Origin: Pirellulaceae bacterium
Lineage (GTDB): Bacteria > Planctomycetota > Planctomycetia > Pirellulales > Pirellulaceae
Assembly: GCA_026004795.1 (NCBI GenBank)
Contig: BPJV01000001.1
Span: 838,501 to 902,500, forward strand
Direction: 5' to 3'
DNA length: 64,000 bases
Positions within the stretch are counted from its first letter, which is position 1. Each line of letters starts with the position of its first letter. The notes below the pieces were generated by a model that had not been told where the DNA came from, ran no database searches, and saw only the letters and a program-made list of their open reading frames with translations. Positions 63,841 to 64,000 of this stretch are shown here, one piece after another. The translations under genes and the position numbers were made by a program.

Positions 63841-64000
63841 TTACCAAGCGAAGTGGGCAAACGCCTTGTTCGCTTCAGCCATGCGGTGAGTATTCTCGCG
63901 ACGAGAAATGGCTGCACCCTCTTTTCGGTAGGCTGCAATGAGCTCGTCGGCCAGCTTCAGGTGAACGGGGCGTCCCTTCTTCTCACGGACGGCAATCAAA
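63841..64000 (-). CDS. rpsG: 30S ribosomal protein S7, C-terminal fragment
   Basis: Minus-strand frame ending in TAA at 63841-63843; the gene continues past the window end. The visible 52 residues end [20 protein letters not shown], the typical end of S7 with its 16S rRNA- and mRNA-channel-contacting helices, preceded by [15 protein letters not shown]. Part of the str locus (rpsL-rpsG-fusA) in most bacteria. Confidence 0.95.
   Translation of the reverse strand, partial: LIAVREKKGRPVHLKLADELIAAYRKEGAAISRRENTHRMAEANKAFAHFAW

Noticed and set aside
1..64000. tRNA or rRNA genes
   Set aside because: No cloverleaf or TTCGANTC-type T-arm in a plausible setting was found by eye; a computed scan would be needed to exclude one.

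Overview
The window is a dense piece of a bacterial chromosome that almost certainly comes from a planctomycete of the Pirellulales type. The evidence is a set of families largely confined to, or strongly expanded in, that phylum: DUF1501, the PSCyt1/DUF1549/DUF1553 cytochrome-like proteins, DUF1559 prepilin-like proteins paired with a small Ig-like lipoprotein, DUF1598, CRTAC1 (FG-GAP/VCBS plus ASPIC/UnbV) proteins, a sulfatase and an ECF sigma factor of the planctomycete/verrucomicrobial kind. Base composition is moderately GC-rich, and GTG and TTG starts preceded by good Shine-Dalgarno sequences are common. I cannot name a species.

Positions 1-30.9 kb are mostly housekeeping and regulation. 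In order they hold the 3' end of an M16 peptidase gene, a GH10-like protein, purC, an MFS exporter, sucC-sucD (reverse), an NtrC-type sigma-54 activator, a LuxR-type response regulator, a DUF1598 secreted protein with a poly-asparagine tract, dnaE, a TraX-like membrane protein, an FHA protein, two paralogous metallophosphoesterases, tsaB, an HTH-EIIA fusion coupled to an unknown gene, a glutamine cyclotransferase lipoprotein, pdxJ, dapA, mgtE, a ferritin-like protein, a BtuF-like protein, a small secreted CxxC protein, a TlpA-type thioredoxin lipoprotein and an acidic membrane-anchored partner.

Positions 30.9-36 kb hold a gene-free block with a tandem 222-bp repeat built from palindromic GGTTCCC...GGGAACC units, then a DUF3500 protein, the lipoprotein/DUF1559 pair with an intercistronic inverted repeat, and a six-TM membrane protein.

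Positions 36-51.5 kb form the most distinctive block, with every gene on the minus strand. Reading 5' to 3' it runs ECF sigma factor, FecR/LamG membrane protein, sulfatase, PSCyt1-DUF1549-DUF1553 protein, DUF1501 Tat protein, then a doubled TPR-CRTAC1-TPR-CRTAC1 cassette with overlapping or nearly abutting genes. The first two genes look like a sigma/anti-sigma switch controlling extracytoplasmic catabolism of a sulfated substrate; the last four look like a duplicated surface or secreted protein pair of unknown job.

Positions 52-64 kb hold a type II secretion-like secretin whose reading frame is broken by what look like three single-base insertions, a lipoprotein, coaE, a GH2 glycosidase, a Sua5-type threonylcarbamoyl-AMP synthase, fusA, and the 3' end of rpsG with a strong intrinsic terminator separating rpsG from fusA. 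No tRNA, rRNA, CRISPR array, transposase or phage gene was recognised.
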